Shown: in pieces, positions 1 through 7,310 of the stretch
How the letters are laid out: every line of letters begins with the position of its first letter
How positions within the stretch are numbered: position 1 is the stretch's first letter
Assembly: GCA_937858255.1 (NCBI GenBank)
Contig: CALLZQ010000492.1
Location: forward strand, 1-21,891
From: an uncultured Tabrizicola sp.
Lineage (GTDB): Bacteria; Pseudomonadota; Alphaproteobacteria; Rhodobacterales; Rhodobacteraceae
Length of the DNA: 21,891 bases
Reading direction: 5' to 3'
Translations under genes and position numbers: made by a program
The notes under the pieces: generated by a model
Seen by the model: the letters and a program-made list of their open reading frames with translations, nothing else
Database searches by the model: none
What the model was told of the DNA's origin: nothing

Positions 1-345
1 TTCGGTCAGATCGCGCAGCGCCTCCAGTCGGGCGGCGCGAATGGCCATCAGGCGCTTTTCATTCACCGTCTTGCCGGGCTGGCCGGCAATCTGGGCAAAG
101 CCCAGGCCGGTGATCAGCGGCGCTGCCGTCTGTATCACCGCCGGGCTGGCCGCCGGCAAGGGCCGCTGCGCCCGGTCTGCGCCATCCATCGCATCCTTCA
201 CCACCGCCAGCGTGGCGGTCCGGGCGTCGGCACCGGGGGGCAGGGCCTCGGAGGCGGAGTGGGGGCGCGGGGCACAGGCCGCAAGCCCGAGGAACAATGC
301 CGCAAGGGCCGGTGCAGGGCGGACAGGGACAGGGACGAGGGGCAT
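1..345 (-). CDS. LPP20/FlgP-like flagellar outer-membrane lipoprotein (3' end outside window)
   Basis: Only the first 115 codons are present; the gene runs off the left edge. The N terminus is a lipoprotein signal peptide: a hydrophobic stretch ends in the lipobox L-A-A-C, with Cys24 as the predicted lipidated residue. From about residue 75 to the edge the protein reads like an LPP20-domain start, with an ITGLGFAQIAGQPG segment followed by an A-I-R-A-A-R-L-E-A helix. LPP20 proteins include FlgP of Vibrio and Campylobacter, which lies under the outer membrane around the flagellar basal body. The ATG at 345 is chosen over the ATG at 351 because GGAG (352-355) lies 6 bases before it but abuts the other. 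The gene diverges from flhA and has its own sigma-54-type promoter about 30 bases upstream. The flagellar role is inferred from family and neighbours. Confidence 0.7.
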   Translation of the reverse strand, partial: MPLVPVPVRPAPALAALFLGLAACAPRPHSASEALPPGADARTATLAVVKDAMDGADRAQRPLPAASPAVIQTAAPLITGLGFAQIAGQPGKTVNEKRLMAIRAARLEALRDLTE

Positions 346-375
346 TGGCATCTCCGGCTGTGATCGCGACCTGTC

Positions 376-392
376 CTGCAAGGCCCATGCCA
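376..392 (-). promoter_or_regulatory. sigma-54 (-24/-12) promoter for the LPP20-like lipoprotein gene
   Basis: Read on the minus strand this is TGGCATGGGCCTTGCAG. It matches the sigma-54 consensus TGGCACG-N4-TTGCW with one change and has the required GG-N10-GC spacing. Initiation about 12 bases past the GC would fall near 366, some 20 bases before the start codon at 345. The same 17 bases occur on the plus strand at 452-468, forming a mirrored pair. Confidence 0.75.
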
Positions 393-451
393 GCCGAACC
401 GCGGGCGGCATGACCATTGGGGCGGGGGACATCCTTTGGCAGGGGCGGAAA

Positions 452-468
452 TGGCATGGGCCTTGCAG
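452..468 (+). promoter_or_regulatory. sigma-54 (-24/-12) promoter for flhA-flhF-fliA
   Basis: The plus strand reads TGGCATGGGCCTTGCAG. The GG is at 453-454 and the GC at 465-466, exactly ten bases apart, as RpoN promoters require. Initiation near 478 would give a leader of about 55 bases before the flhA start at 533. It is identical to the minus-strand promoter at 376-392. A sigma-54 promoter implies a FleQ-type activator, which is not in this window. Confidence 0.75.
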
Positions 469-532
469 CCCCTTGGCCTTGATGGCGCGCCTTGACAGCG
501 GCCAGCCCTGACCAAGGTGACGGATCCGCGCC

Positions 533-2662
533 ATGAGCGATGCCACTTTCCTGCCGACGATGACCCGCCAACTGGGCGGGCTGGCCCTGCCGGCGGGGAT
601 TCTGATCGTCGTTGCAATGATGGTGCTGCCGCTGCCGGTGCAATTGCTCGACGTGTTCTTTGTCGGCAATATCCTGCTGTCTCTGTTGGTGCTGATGGTT
701 TCGCTGCACACCTATCGGCCGCTCGATTTTTCCAGCTTTCCCAGTCTCTTGCTGATCGCAACGGTTTTGCGGCTGGCGTTGAACGTCGCCTCGACGCGGA
801 TCGTGCTGACCTATGGCCATACCGGCGAAGAGGCCGCCGGCAAGGTGATCCAGGCCTTTGGCGAATTCGTCATCGCCGGCAATTTCGTCGTTGGTCTGCT
901 GGTCTTTGCCATCCTTGTGATCATCAACCTTGTGGTGATCACCAAGGGTGCGGGCCGGGTATCCGAGGTCTCGGCCCGCTTTACGCTTGATGCGATGCCG
1001 GGCAAGCAGATGGCGATTGACGCCGATCTGAATGCCGGACTTCTGACACCCGAAGAGGCCAAGATCCGCCGCGCCGACGTGGCCGCCGAGGCCGATTTCT
1101 ACGGCGCGATGGATGGGGCGTCGAAATTCGTCAAGGGCGATGCGGTGGCGGGCATCCTGATCCTTGCCATCAATATCATCGGCGGGGTGCTGATCGGCAC
1201 GGCGCAACATGCCATGTCTTTTGGTCAGGCTGCCGAAACCTATGTGCTGCTGTCGATTGGCGATGGCCTTGTGGCACAGATCCCGGCGCTGCTGTTGTCG
1301 ATTGCGACCGCGATCATCGTCACCCGGGTCTCTTCCTCGAATGACATGGGCGAGCTGATCACCAGTCAGGTCAATATCAGCCGGGCCTGGACGCCGGTGG
1401 CGGGGGTGATGATCATCCTTGGCCTTGTGCCGGGCATGCCGAACCTGATGTTTCTTCTGGGTGGCGGTGCGGCGGCGGCGGCGGCCTGGTACGGCATGCG
1501 GCGCGAGCGGGCGCAATCGCCCGAATCCCGCCCGGGTGAGGCGCGCGGCCCCGCGGCTGCGCTGCCCGCGCCGGCAGGCCCGCGGGCGCAGACTCCGGCG
1601 GCAGAACCGGGGGCCATTACCCCTGATGACGTTTCCGACCATGCGCCGATCTCGCTGCAAATTGGCTATGGCCTGATCCCGCTGGCCAGCGAGGGCGAGG
1701 GCGAGTTGGTCAGCCGCATCACCGGTATCCGCCGCGAGGCCAGCCGCGCACTTGGCTTTGTGGTGCCGGGCGTGCGGATCCGCGATGACCTGAGCCTTGC
1801 GCCGAACCAGTATCGCATCCGCATCGGTCAGGCGATCATGGCCGAGGATCAGGTCTATCCTGACCGGAAACTGGCCATTCCGGGCAATGGCTCGACCCGC
1901 AAGCTCAAGGGGGTGGCGGTCAAGGATCCGTCCTTTGGCCTTGATGCCGTGTGGATCCTGCCGCATCAGGTGCCCGAGGCCGAGGCTGACGATCATGTGG
2001 TGGTCGAACCGGACTCGGTGATCGCCACGCATCTCAGCCAGATCATCGGCAAGAACGCCGGGTTGCTGATCGGCCCGGATGAGGCGCAGGCGCTGCTCGA
2101 TGCGCTGGCCAAGGTCGCGCCGACGCTGGTCTCTGGCGTGGTGCCGAAACTGGTGCCGCTGCATCAGTTCACCACGGTCTTGCGCACCCTCTTGGCAGAA
2201 CGGGTGCCGATCTCGGATCTGCGCCGGATCCTCGAAGGGCTGGCCGATGTTGCGGGCCGCAACCTCTCGGCGGCGGATATGGCGGAATCGCTGCGGCCTG
2301 CGCTGGCGCCGCTCTTGCTTCAGCAGATCGCGCGGCTGTCGCAGCCCTTGCCGCTGATCACCTTTGAGCCAGAGCTGGAGCAACTCTTGCTGCGCGCCCG
2401 CCGGACCGGTGGCGAAGACGGGCTGATCATTGATCAGGGTCTATCGCAACAGATCGTGCAGTCGCTGGCACAGGCAATGGATACGGCCTCGTCCCAAGGG
2501 AAAACGGCGGTGGTGATCGTGGCCGGCGGATTGCGCCGCGCCTTGGCCGACTGGCTGCGCGCCCATCTGCCCGACGCCATCGTGATGGGCATCAACGAAC
2601 TTCCCGAACAACGCCAGATCGAAGTGATCGCCGCGATTGGCGGCACCCCGGTCGCGCCGTGA
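533..2662 (+). CDS. flhA: Flagellar type III export gate protein FlhA
   Basis: FlhA is the large membrane component of the flagellar export apparatus; it forms the nonameric gate that docks substrates and chaperones. At 709 aa it is close to the usual 690-700. The N-terminal half is membrane-embedded, with hydrophobic segments beginning at PLPVQLLDVFFVGNILLSLL. Around residues 141-169 is the FHIPEP family signature, including SARFTLDAMPGKQMAIDADL. An Ala/Pro-rich linker (about residues 320-365) leads to the soluble cytoplasmic domain. A ribosome site AAGGTGA lies at 514-520, about 12 bases before the ATG. It is first in an operon with flhF-like and fliA genes, behind a sigma-54 promoter. The identification is firm. 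Whether it belongs to a gammaproteobacterial-type or alphaproteobacterial-type flagellum cannot be settled from the sequence alone. Confidence 0.97.
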   Translation: MSDATFLPTMTRQLGGLALPAGILIVVAMMVLPLPVQLLDVFFVGNILLSLLVLMVSLHTYRPLDFSSFPSLLLIATVLRLALNVASTRIVLTYGHTGEEAAGKVIQAFGEFVIAGNFVVGLLVFAILVIINLVVITKGAGRVSEVSARFTLDAMPGKQMAIDADLNAGLLTPEEAKIRRADVAAEADFYGAMDGASKFVKGDAVAGILILAINIIGGVLIGTAQHAMSFGQAAETYVLLSIGDGLVAQIPALLLSIATAIIVTRVSSSNDMGELITSQVNISRAWTPVAGVMIILGLVPGMPNLMFLLGGGAAAAAAWYGMRRERAQSPESRPGEARGPAAALPAPAGPRAQTPAAEPGAITPDDVSDHAPISLQIGYGLIPLASEGEGELVSRITGIRREASRALGFVVPGVRIRDDLSLAPNQYRIRIGQAIMAEDQVYPDRKLAIPGNGSTRKLKGVAVKDPSFGLDAVWILPHQVPEAEADDHVVVEPDSVIATHLSQIIGKNAGLLIGPDEAQALLDALAKVAPTLVSGVVPKLVPLHQFTTVLRTLLAERVPISDLRRILEGLADVAGRNLSAADMAESLRPALAPLLLQQIARLSQPLPLITFEPELEQLLLRARRTGGEDGLIIDQGLSQQIVQSLAQAMDTASSQGKTAVVIVAGGLRRALADWLRAHLPDAIVMGINELPEQRQIEVIAAIGGTPVAP

Positions 2663-2678
2663 CCAAAGGAGCAAGAGC

Positions 2679-3686
2679 ATGATCCAGTTTACCGCGCGGG
2701 GGGCCGACAGTGCCGAGGCGATGGATCAGATCCTGCGTCGTCTGGGGGCCAATGCGCTGATCCTGTCGACGCGGGTGCGCGATGGCCTGGTCGAGATCGA
2801 GGCCACTGACGCCCTGCCGGGCGAGACGGCGCCCGTCGCGGCCCCGGTCAGCGTGACACCGCCCTCGGGCGAAAGCCCGGCCCAGCGGGCCAAGAGCTTT
2901 GCCGATCTGCTTGAGGCGCGGTCAGACTGGGCCCCGGCGCCCAAGCTGCAACCCGCCGTTCCGGCGCGGCGAACGCCTTGGGCGCGCAGCTCGCCCTCGG
3001 TTCGGGTCTCTGAAATCGCCGAGCGGCTTGAGCGTGACTTCCTGTCGCCCGATCCGGCCCAGCCGGGGCAACTGATGCCGCGCACCGTGATCGTGGGGCC
3101 ACCCGGCGCCGGAAAATCGCTGCTGGCCGTGCGGATGGCCGCCGAAGCAATGCTGGCGGACCGAAGTCTCCGTCCCCGGATCGTCGCGCCGCGTCTCTCG
3201 GCGCCTTTGTCCGAAGACCGTCTGCGGGGCTGGTCACGGCTGATCGGCGTGCTGCCAGAGCGTCCCCTGATCGGCGATCTGATGGCGCAGGACGAGACCG
3301 CCGAGGCCGATGCCCTGCGCCCCGAACTGATCGATCTGTCCGACATCGCCACGGCCACGCCCGATCTGGTGGCGGCACTGGCGCGTCCGATGCCGACCGA
3401 GGTTGTGCTGGTGCTGCCCGCCGGGCTGTCGCCGCGCCGCAGTCAGCACGAGGCCGCGCCCTGGGTGCCGCTGTCGCCGCGGCTGTGCTTGAGCTTTTGC
3501 GACCGGCAGGGACCGGACCGCGCCCAGATGAGCGCGCTGGCCGAAGCGGGTCTGCGTCTGGCGCGGGCAACACAGGGCAGCGGGGTGATCGACGCGATTT
3601 CCCGGCCTGACCGCGCCCAACTGGCACGCTGGCTGCAAGAGGAAGCCTGCGAGGACGACAAGCACAGCGCGGAGGTCCGCATATGA
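2679..3686 (+). CDS. flhF: FlhF-like SRP-family protein with degenerate GTPase motifs
   Basis: FlhF is an SRP-type GTPase that sets flagellar position and number at the pole. The first 45 residues (MIQFTARGADSAEAMDQILR, then LGANALILSTRV) match the FlhF N-terminal pattern. A P-loop, GPPGAGKS, sits at about residue 139. After it the protein departs from the family: where FlhF has a DTAGR motif this protein has ELIDLSDI, and where it has a T-K-x-D guanine-recognition motif this one has LSFCDRQGP. At 335 aa it is shorter than many FlhF proteins (429 aa in Pseudomonas). The ATG at 2679 has AAAGGAG seven bases upstream. It lies 16 bases after flhA and its stop overlaps the fliA start, the position flhF holds in gammaproteobacteria. 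The fleN gene that usually follows is absent. FlhF origin is well supported; GTPase activity is doubtful. Confidence 0.75.
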   Translation: MIQFTARGADSAEAMDQILRRLGANALILSTRVRDGLVEIEATDALPGETAPVAAPVSVTPPSGESPAQRAKSFADLLEARSDWAPAPKLQPAVPARRTPWARSSPSVRVSEIAERLERDFLSPDPAQPGQLMPRTVIVGPPGAGKSLLAVRMAAEAMLADRSLRPRIVAPRLSAPLSEDRLRGWSRLIGVLPERPLIGDLMAQDETAEADALRPELIDLSDIATATPDLVAALARPMPTEVVLVLPAGLSPRRSQHEAAPWVPLSPRLCLSFCDRQGPDRAQMSALAEAGLRLARATQGSGVIDAISRPDRAQLARWLQEEACEDDKHSAEVRI

Positions 3687-4408
3687 CATTGATGGCGAAA
3701 GGTTATGCCGAGCAGGCGCCCAGCCCCGACAGGCTGGTGGCAAGCCATATGAACCTTGTCCGCAAGATCGCCTGGCACATGCATGGCCGGGTTGGCCGGC
3801 TGGTCGAGATCGACGATCTGTTGCAGGTTGGCTATATCGGGCTGGTCGATGCCAGCCAACGTTATACCCCCAAGCCTGGCGTTACCTTTGCCGCCTATGC
3901 CAAGATCCGCATTCGCGGCTCGATCGTCGATTATCTGCGCTCGAATTCCTCGATGTGTCGGGCCACCATCGCCATGCATCAAAAGGTCAAGGCCGCGACA
4001 CAGCGGCTGGAACAATCACTGATGCGCATGCCCTCGGCGCCCGAAATCGCTGAGGTTCTGGAAATCTCAGTCAATGAACTGGAAGGATGGAACAGTCAGT
4101 TCGCCACGCAGCAGACCCGCAGTCTGGATGAGGTCTATTCCGATCATTCGATGCTGTTCGAAGACCGCTCGGTTTCTGCCGAGGACAAGGTACAGCAGGA
4201 TGAGTTGAAGGGGCTGTTGCGCGACGCCCTGGCCAACCTGCCGCAACGCGAGGCGATGGTGCTACAGCTCTACTATGTCGAAGAGCTGAACATCTATGAA
4301 ATCGCCGAAATCCTTGGCGTAACCACCGGTCGGGTGTCGCAGATCAAGAAAGCGGCGGTCGAGCGGCTGCGCGAGGGGATCGCGCTGCGACAGGGCGAGA
4401 CGGCCTGA
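3683..4408 (+). CDS. fliA: Flagellar sigma factor FliA (sigma-28)
   Basis: FliA directs RNA polymerase to late flagellar genes (flagellin, motor, chemotaxis) once the hook is complete and FlgM has been exported. The 241-aa protein has the family's normal length. Region 2 lies at about residues 20-90 (VEIDDLLQVGYIGLVDASQR followed by FAAYAKIRIRGSIVDYLR), region 3 is at about 110-150, and region 4 with its helix-turn-helix is at about 185-230 (LNIYEIAEILGVTTGRVSQI). The start overlaps the stop of the flhF-like gene by four bases (ATGA), suggesting translational coupling, and the whole operon is read from the sigma-54 promoter before flhA. The pairing of sigma-54 with FliA is the gammaproteobacterial-type cascade, also found in Fla1 of Rhodobacter sphaeroides. 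FlgM is not in the window. Confidence 0.93.
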   Translation: MTLMAKGYAEQAPSPDRLVASHMNLVRKIAWHMHGRVGRLVEIDDLLQVGYIGLVDASQRYTPKPGVTFAAYAKIRIRGSIVDYLRSNSSMCRATIAMHQKVKAATQRLEQSLMRMPSAPEIAEVLEISVNELEGWNSQFATQQTRSLDEVYSDHSMLFEDRSVSAEDKVQQDELKGLLRDALANLPQREAMVLQLYYVEELNIYEIAEILGVTTGRVSQIKKAAVERLREGIALRQGETA

Positions 4409-4420
4409 ACCCTCGCCCTG
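4391..4420 (+). terminator. Hairpin spanning the fliA stop codon
   Basis: CAGGGCGAG (4391-4399) and CTCGCCCTG (4412-4420) form a perfect 9-bp stem with a 12-base loop containing the fliA stop codon. No T-run follows on the plus strand, so intrinsic termination is uncertain. Its place between the convergent fliA and 4433-5365 genes suits a role in ending or protecting the flhA-flhF-fliA transcript. Confidence 0.4.
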
Positions 4421-4432
4421 CCTGATGCGCTC

Positions 4433-5365
4433 TCAGGCTGCCATGACCGGCATGACGGCCGCGGCATGGGCCATCCGGCGCAGCCATGCCTTTACATTGG
4501 TTTCCATCAACCCACGGAATCCCGGCATCAGCGTATAGGCGGCCTGAATACCAAGGGCACGGATCGTCTCGGCCTGAATCTCGGCGGGAACCAGTGTCCA
4601 GCCGGCTGAAGGGTCGGTGGTGAAATGCGCCTGGGTGCCGTCAATCCGCAGCCACCAGCGCAAGCCCTCCAGTTCAAACACATGCACACCATCGCCGGTT
4701 TGCGGATCGGCCAGACGGATCACATGGGTGCGGGTATATTGTTCATAGGCATCCATGGATTTGGCCAGCATCTCGGCGCCGACAACATCCCATCCGGCCT
4801 CGCGCGTGTTGTCGAGTGGGGACCAATCGGCCTCGCCCTGAACCCGGAACAGCAGGCGATCCTCTTCTGCGGCTTCGGCAATCTCAAACACCCGGTCACC
4901 AAAACGCAGATGGGCAAAGGGCCTGACCTCGAACGGGGGGCTGTCGGTTTCGGCGGCGGCGATGCTTTCCGGCGCTTGGTCAAGACCCGGCACCGACAGG
5001 GCCAATGCTGCAAGGCGCCCGATCAGCGCCCGCCCCTCATCGGTGGGTGCGGCAGTACCGAAACCGGGCGAAACCAGTCCGGCAAAGCCCAGTGCCGTGC
5101 GCTCGGCCCCGGTCAACGGCAGGCCCGCCGCGGAACGCAGAACCCCGCGGATCAGCGCCGCAGAGGGCGGATCGTCATAGCTGGCCATCAGATCCATCGC
5201 TGCCAGCATTTGCCGCGCCAGAAACACGGCGGCCTCTGCCTCGGCGGTCTCGCCGCGCTGCGCCATCTTTATCAGCCCGGCACGCATCGCCTCTGGTTCA
5301 AGCGCGGCCAGAGCGCGCAATTCCGCCGAAGTTGCAAACGGCCAATCGCTCGGCTGCTCGGTCAT
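4433..5365 (-). CDS. Hypothetical protein, 310 aa, no recognised family
   Basis: I do not recognise this protein. It is predicted soluble, with no signal peptide or membrane segment. Residues 1-115 are Ala/Glu-rich and helical. A short Pro/Glu-rich stretch near residue 140 leads into a second part rich in beta-type and aromatic residues (for example FELEGLRWWLRIDG near residue 235), and the C terminus is again helical and Ala/Met-rich. The two-part composition suggests two domains. The ATG at 5365 has GGGGAGA five bases upstream, which fixes the start well. It is convergent with fliA and divergent from kdsD, so it is probably its own transcription unit. Codon usage looks like its neighbours, which supports a real gene. 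Nothing visible ties it to either the flagellar or the Kdo function. Confidence 0.8.
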   Translation of the reverse strand: MTEQPSDWPFATSAELRALAALEPEAMRAGLIKMAQRGETAEAEAAVFLARQMLAAMDLMASYDDPPSAALIRGVLRSAAGLPLTGAERTALGFAGLVSPGFGTAAPTDEGRALIGRLAALALSVPGLDQAPESIAAAETDSPPFEVRPFAHLRFGDRVFEIAEAAEEDRLLFRVQGEADWSPLDNTREAGWDVVGAEMLAKSMDAYEQYTRTHVIRLADPQTGDGVHVFELEGLRWWLRIDGTQAHFTTDPSAGWTLVPAEIQAETIRALGIQAAYTLMPGFRGLMETNVKAWLRRMAHAAAVMPVMAA

Positions 5366-5488
5366 GGTATCTCCCCAGTTGTCTCTGGGTGATAACGGCT
5401 GCCTTGCGGTGGGGTTTTAGCCCGGCCCGCTTCTGGACAGCGCGGGCGGGGCATGGCAAAGAAGCCCGATCCTGAAGGGGAACAGCAG

Positions 5489-6481
5489 ATGGCCGCAGCC
5501 CGATCCGAAGCCGCCCCCGCCCCGGCCCGACCCTCGGCGCATGAGGCAGCGGCGGCACGTGTGCTACAGACCGAGGCCGAGGCATTGTCAGCCCTTGCCG
5601 CCGCTCTGCCCTCGGATTTCAGCCGCACAGTCGATGCCATCCTGTCCTGCACGGGGCGTGTGGTGGTCGCCGGTATCGGCAAATCCGGCCATGTCGCGCG
5701 CAAGATCGCAGCGACGCTGGCCTCGACCGGCTCGCCGGCGCTGTTTGTCCATCCGGCAGAGGCGAGCCATGGCGATCTGGGCATGATCACGCCACAGGAC
5801 ATTTGCCTGCTGTTGTCCAACAGCGGCGAGACGCAGGAACTGCGCGATATCATCGCCTTTTGCACCCGTTTTGACATTCCGCTGATCGGGATGTCACGGG
5901 TGCCGGGCAGCAGCCTGATGCGCGCCTCGGATTACCTCTTGACCCTGCCGGATCTGCCCGAGGCCTGCGCCATCGGCATGGCGCCAACCACCTCGACCAC
6001 CCTGATGATCGCGCTTGGCGATGCTTTGGCCATCGCCCTGATGGAGGCGCGCAAGTTCAAGGCCGAGAATTTCCGCGCCTTCCACCCCGGCGGCAGCCTT
6101 GGCGCGCAACTGACCCCGGTGCGGCAGGTGATGCACCCGGGCGAGCGTCTGCCGATCGTCACCGAGGCGACGCCCATGCGCGAGGTGATCCTGGCGATTA
6201 CCGCCGGCGGCTTTGGCGTCGCGGCGGTGACAGATGGTGCGGGCCGGCTGACAGGGGTGGTCACCGACGGCGATCTGCGGCGCAAGATGGACGGGATCCT
6301 GTTGCGGACCGCTGGAGAGATTTGCACCCGTGGGCCGGTGACCGTGGCCCCCGATACGCTGGCCGCCGAGGCGCTGGCCATCATCAACAAACACAAGATC
6401 GGCGTTCTGGTGGTCTGTGAGGGGCAGGTGCCGGTGGGCGTCCTGCATCTGCATGACCTCTTGCGCCTTGGAGTGATGTGA
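5489..6481 (+). CDS. kdsD: D-arabinose-5-phosphate isomerase KdsD/KpsF
   Basis: The enzyme converts ribulose 5-phosphate to arabinose 5-phosphate, the first dedicated step of Kdo synthesis for the LPS inner core. The order is a SIS sugar-isomerase domain (about residues 30-190) and two CBS domains (about 200-325). Typical features are the GIGKSGHVARKIAATLASTG segment, SNSGET, and the FHPGGSLG end of the SIS domain. From the ATG at 5489, with GAAGGGG eight bases before it, the product is 330 aa, close to the 328 aa of E. coli KdsD. An in-frame ATG at 5453 would add 12 residues but lacks a good ribosome site. It is first in kdsD-kdsA-kdsB, with one base between its stop and kdsA. An inverted repeat GCCCGC/GCGGGC (5425-5430/5442-5447) lies just before the gene; its role is unknown. 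Confidence 0.94.
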   Translation: MAAARSEAAPAPARPSAHEAAAARVLQTEAEALSALAAALPSDFSRTVDAILSCTGRVVVAGIGKSGHVARKIAATLASTGSPALFVHPAEASHGDLGMITPQDICLLLSNSGETQELRDIIAFCTRFDIPLIGMSRVPGSSLMRASDYLLTLPDLPEACAIGMAPTTSTTLMIALGDALAIALMEARKFKAENFRAFHPGGSLGAQLTPVRQVMHPGERLPIVTEATPMREVILAITAGGFGVAAVTDGAGRLTGVVTDGDLRRKMDGILLRTAGEICTRGPVTVAPDTLAAEALAIINKHKIGVLVVCEGQVPVGVLHLHDLLRLGVM

Positions 6482-6482
6482 C

Positions 6483-7307
6483 ATGACCCATACCGTCCAG
6501 ATCGGCGAGATCGCCATTGCCGCCGACCGACCGCTGGCGCTGATCACCGGCCCTTGCCAACTTGAAAGCCACGACCACGCCCGCATGATCTGCGAGGCGC
6601 TGCTGGAGGCCTGCGCGCCCACGGGGACCAAATTCATCTTCAAGGCCAGCTATGACAAGGCCAACCGGTCGAGCATTTCCACCCAGCGCGGGCTGGGGAT
6701 GGAAAAGGGGCTGCAAATCCTGGCCGATATCCGCGCTGAATTTGGCGTGCCGGGGCTGACCGATGTGCATGAGCCCTGGCATTGCGCCGAGGCGGCAAAG
6801 GCGGTGGATGTGCTGCAAATCCCGGCCTTCCTCTGCCGGCAGACCGATCTGTTGTTGGCTGCCGGGGAAACCGGCCTCGCCATCAACATCAAGAAGGGTC
6901 AGTTTCTGGCACCTTGGGATATGGCCTCGGTCGCGGCCAAGGTGGAAAGCACCGGTAACCGGCGGATCATGCTGTGTGAGCGGGGAACGTCGTTCGGCTA
7001 CAACACGCTGGTGACGGATTTTCGCGGCCTGCCCACCATGGCGGCAACCGGCTGGCCAGTCGTCTTTGATGCCACCCATTCGGTGCAGCAACCCGGTGCA
7101 TTGGGCGGTTCGTCGGGCGGGCAGCGGCAATTCGCGCCGGTGCTGGCGCGGGCGGCCTGCGCGGTGGGCGTCGCGGCGGTGTTTATCGAGACGCATGAGG
7201 ACCCCGACCGCGCCCCCAGCGACGGGCCGAATATGATCCCGCTGGATCAGATGGGGGCGCTGATCGCGCAACTGCGGGCCTTTGATGCCCTGTCCAAGGG
7301 CCTGTGA
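6483..7307 (+). CDS. kdsA: 3-deoxy-8-phosphooctulonate synthase KdsA (metal-dependent type)
   Basis: KdsA condenses phosphoenolpyruvate with arabinose 5-phosphate to give Kdo 8-phosphate in the cytoplasm. The 274-aa TIM-barrel protein shows the family blocks ITGPCQLES, FKASYDKANRSS, GLTDVHEP, QIPAFLCRQTDLL, NIKKGQFLAPWDM and FDATHSVQQPG. Cys25 in GPCQLES is the position that separates metal-dependent (Cys) from metal-independent (Asn, as in E. coli) enzymes, so this one is predicted to need a divalent metal. It starts one base after the kdsD stop and ends three bases before kdsB, so the three are co-transcribed. The phosphatase gene kdsC is not next to it. Confidence 0.97.
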   Translation: MTHTVQIGEIAIAADRPLALITGPCQLESHDHARMICEALLEACAPTGTKFIFKASYDKANRSSISTQRGLGMEKGLQILADIRAEFGVPGLTDVHEPWHCAEAAKAVDVLQIPAFLCRQTDLLLAAGETGLAINIKKGQFLAPWDMASVAAKVESTGNRRIMLCERGTSFGYNTLVTDFRGLPTMAATGWPVVFDATHSVQQPGALGGSSGGQRQFAPVLARAACAVGVAAVFIETHEDPDRAPSDGPNMIPLDQMGALIAQLRAFDALSKGL

Positions 7308-7310
7308 TCC

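Noticed and set aside
59..2383. A 774-codon open frame on the minus strand opposite flhA
   Set aside because: It lies antisense to an unmistakable flhA, is dominated by Arg, His, Gln and Asp as expected of an antisense frame in GC-rich DNA, and shows no family motif.
4625..5475. Overlapping plus-strand open frames opposite the 310-aa gene
   Set aside because: Their composition is typical of antisense frames, and the minus-strand gene has a good ribosome site and coherent protein composition.
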